The notes under the pieces: generated by a model
What the model saw: the letters and a program-made list of their open reading frames with translations, nothing else
What the model was told of the DNA's origin: nothing
Database searches by the model: none
Shown here: positions 63,905 through 64,000 of the stretch, piece after piece
Layout of the letters: the number at the start of each line of letters is the position of its first letter
How positions within the stretch are numbered: position 1 is the stretch's first letter
Assembly (NCBI GenBank): GCA_020432165.1
Contig: JAGQGU010000001.1
Location: 205,928 to 269,927, forward strand
Direction: 5' to 3'
DNA from: Thermomicrobiales bacterium
GTDB taxonomy: Bacteria > Chloroflexota > Chloroflexia > Thermomicrobiales > UBA6265
Length of the DNA: 64,000 bases
Translations under genes and position numbers: made by a program

Positions 63905-64000
63905 CTAGGTGGTGCTGCCTGGATAAAGGTGGCAAGCCACAAAGTGACCGCCGCCCTGATCGACAAACGCCGGATCCTGCTGCTTGCAGACATCCATCAC
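63905..64000 (-). CDS. oligopeptide ABC transporter ATP-binding protein (C-terminal fragment at edge)
   Basis: The last 31 residues and stop codon are inside the window. They read VMDVCKQQDPAFVDQGGGHF then VACHLYP, the Cys/His-containing C-terminal tail (C...P...GGGH.VAC) of OppD/DppD/OppF-type ATPases. Its N-terminal part is outside the window. It is the only ATPase of the type needed by the FMN-riboswitch importer that can be seen here, but 12 kb away and on the other strand. Confidence 0.8.
   Translation of the reverse strand: MMDVCKQQDPAFVDQGGGHFVACHLYPGSTT

Overview
This 64 kb window looks like a chromosomal segment of a Chloroflexota bacterium, most consistent with the Thermomicrobia/Thermomicrobiales group. 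This is inferred from gene content and style, not proven: moderately high GC, dense operons with ATGA stop/start overlaps, Tat-type leaders on non-lipidated substrate-binding proteins, a ClpB-HspR heat-shock unit, LLM flavin oxidoreductases and a GlgE alpha-glucan pathway. Nearly all genes are housekeeping or metabolic. I see no phage, IS transposase, CRISPR array, tRNA or rRNA.

Layout. 1-5.8 kb: truncated M14 carboxypeptidase, SprT-like protein, membrane protein, and a minus-strand SRP unit (ftsY-ffh-DtxR/MntR regulator). 6-9.6 kb: operon of MFS transporter, LigB-type dioxygenase, radC and LLM oxidoreductase. 10-15.3 kb: mreB, SH3b lipoprotein, malQ and a GH57 branching enzyme. 15.4-23 kb: MarR-ClC chloride channel operon, then a peptide-type binding protein, an M42 aminopeptidase and a DUF3352/excalibur exported protein. 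23-26.3 kb: clpB-hspR with a HAIR-like operator. 26.3-32 kb: phospholipid genes (GDPD, PgsA, acyltransferase), yajQ, a NarL-type two-component system and a MarR regulator. 32-41 kb: glgX facing glgE-treS-mak, then a CvpA-like gene. Together with malQ and the GH57 enzyme these can make and remodel alpha-glucan from trehalose via maltose-1-phosphate. 41-44.5 kb: lipid kinase-rsmA-ispE operon. 44.5-46.4 kb: DUF952 protein, an unknown gene and mutM.

46.4-51.7 kb is the most unusual region. A clear FMN riboswitch with an attenuator terminator sits ahead of an oligopeptide/nickel-type ABC importer: two permeases and two tandem paralogous Tat-exported binding proteins, with no ATPase gene beside them. 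This suggests a Dpp-type flavin or flavin-precursor uptake system.

51.8-64 kb: small membrane proteins, a methyltransferase, a dicarboxylate carrier, smpB, an ECF sigma/anti-sigma/cupredoxin operon, an M50-CBS protein with an altered HExxH, an Rrf2-cysteine desulfurase pair, and a five-gene minus-strand operon (M50 protease, HD protein, scpA, scpB, aminoglycoside-phosphotransferase-like). The right edge holds the last 31 residues of an Opp/Dpp ATPase. Several families of short palindromic intergenic repeats occur; two cloverleaf-like copies share the same ACGAG loop.
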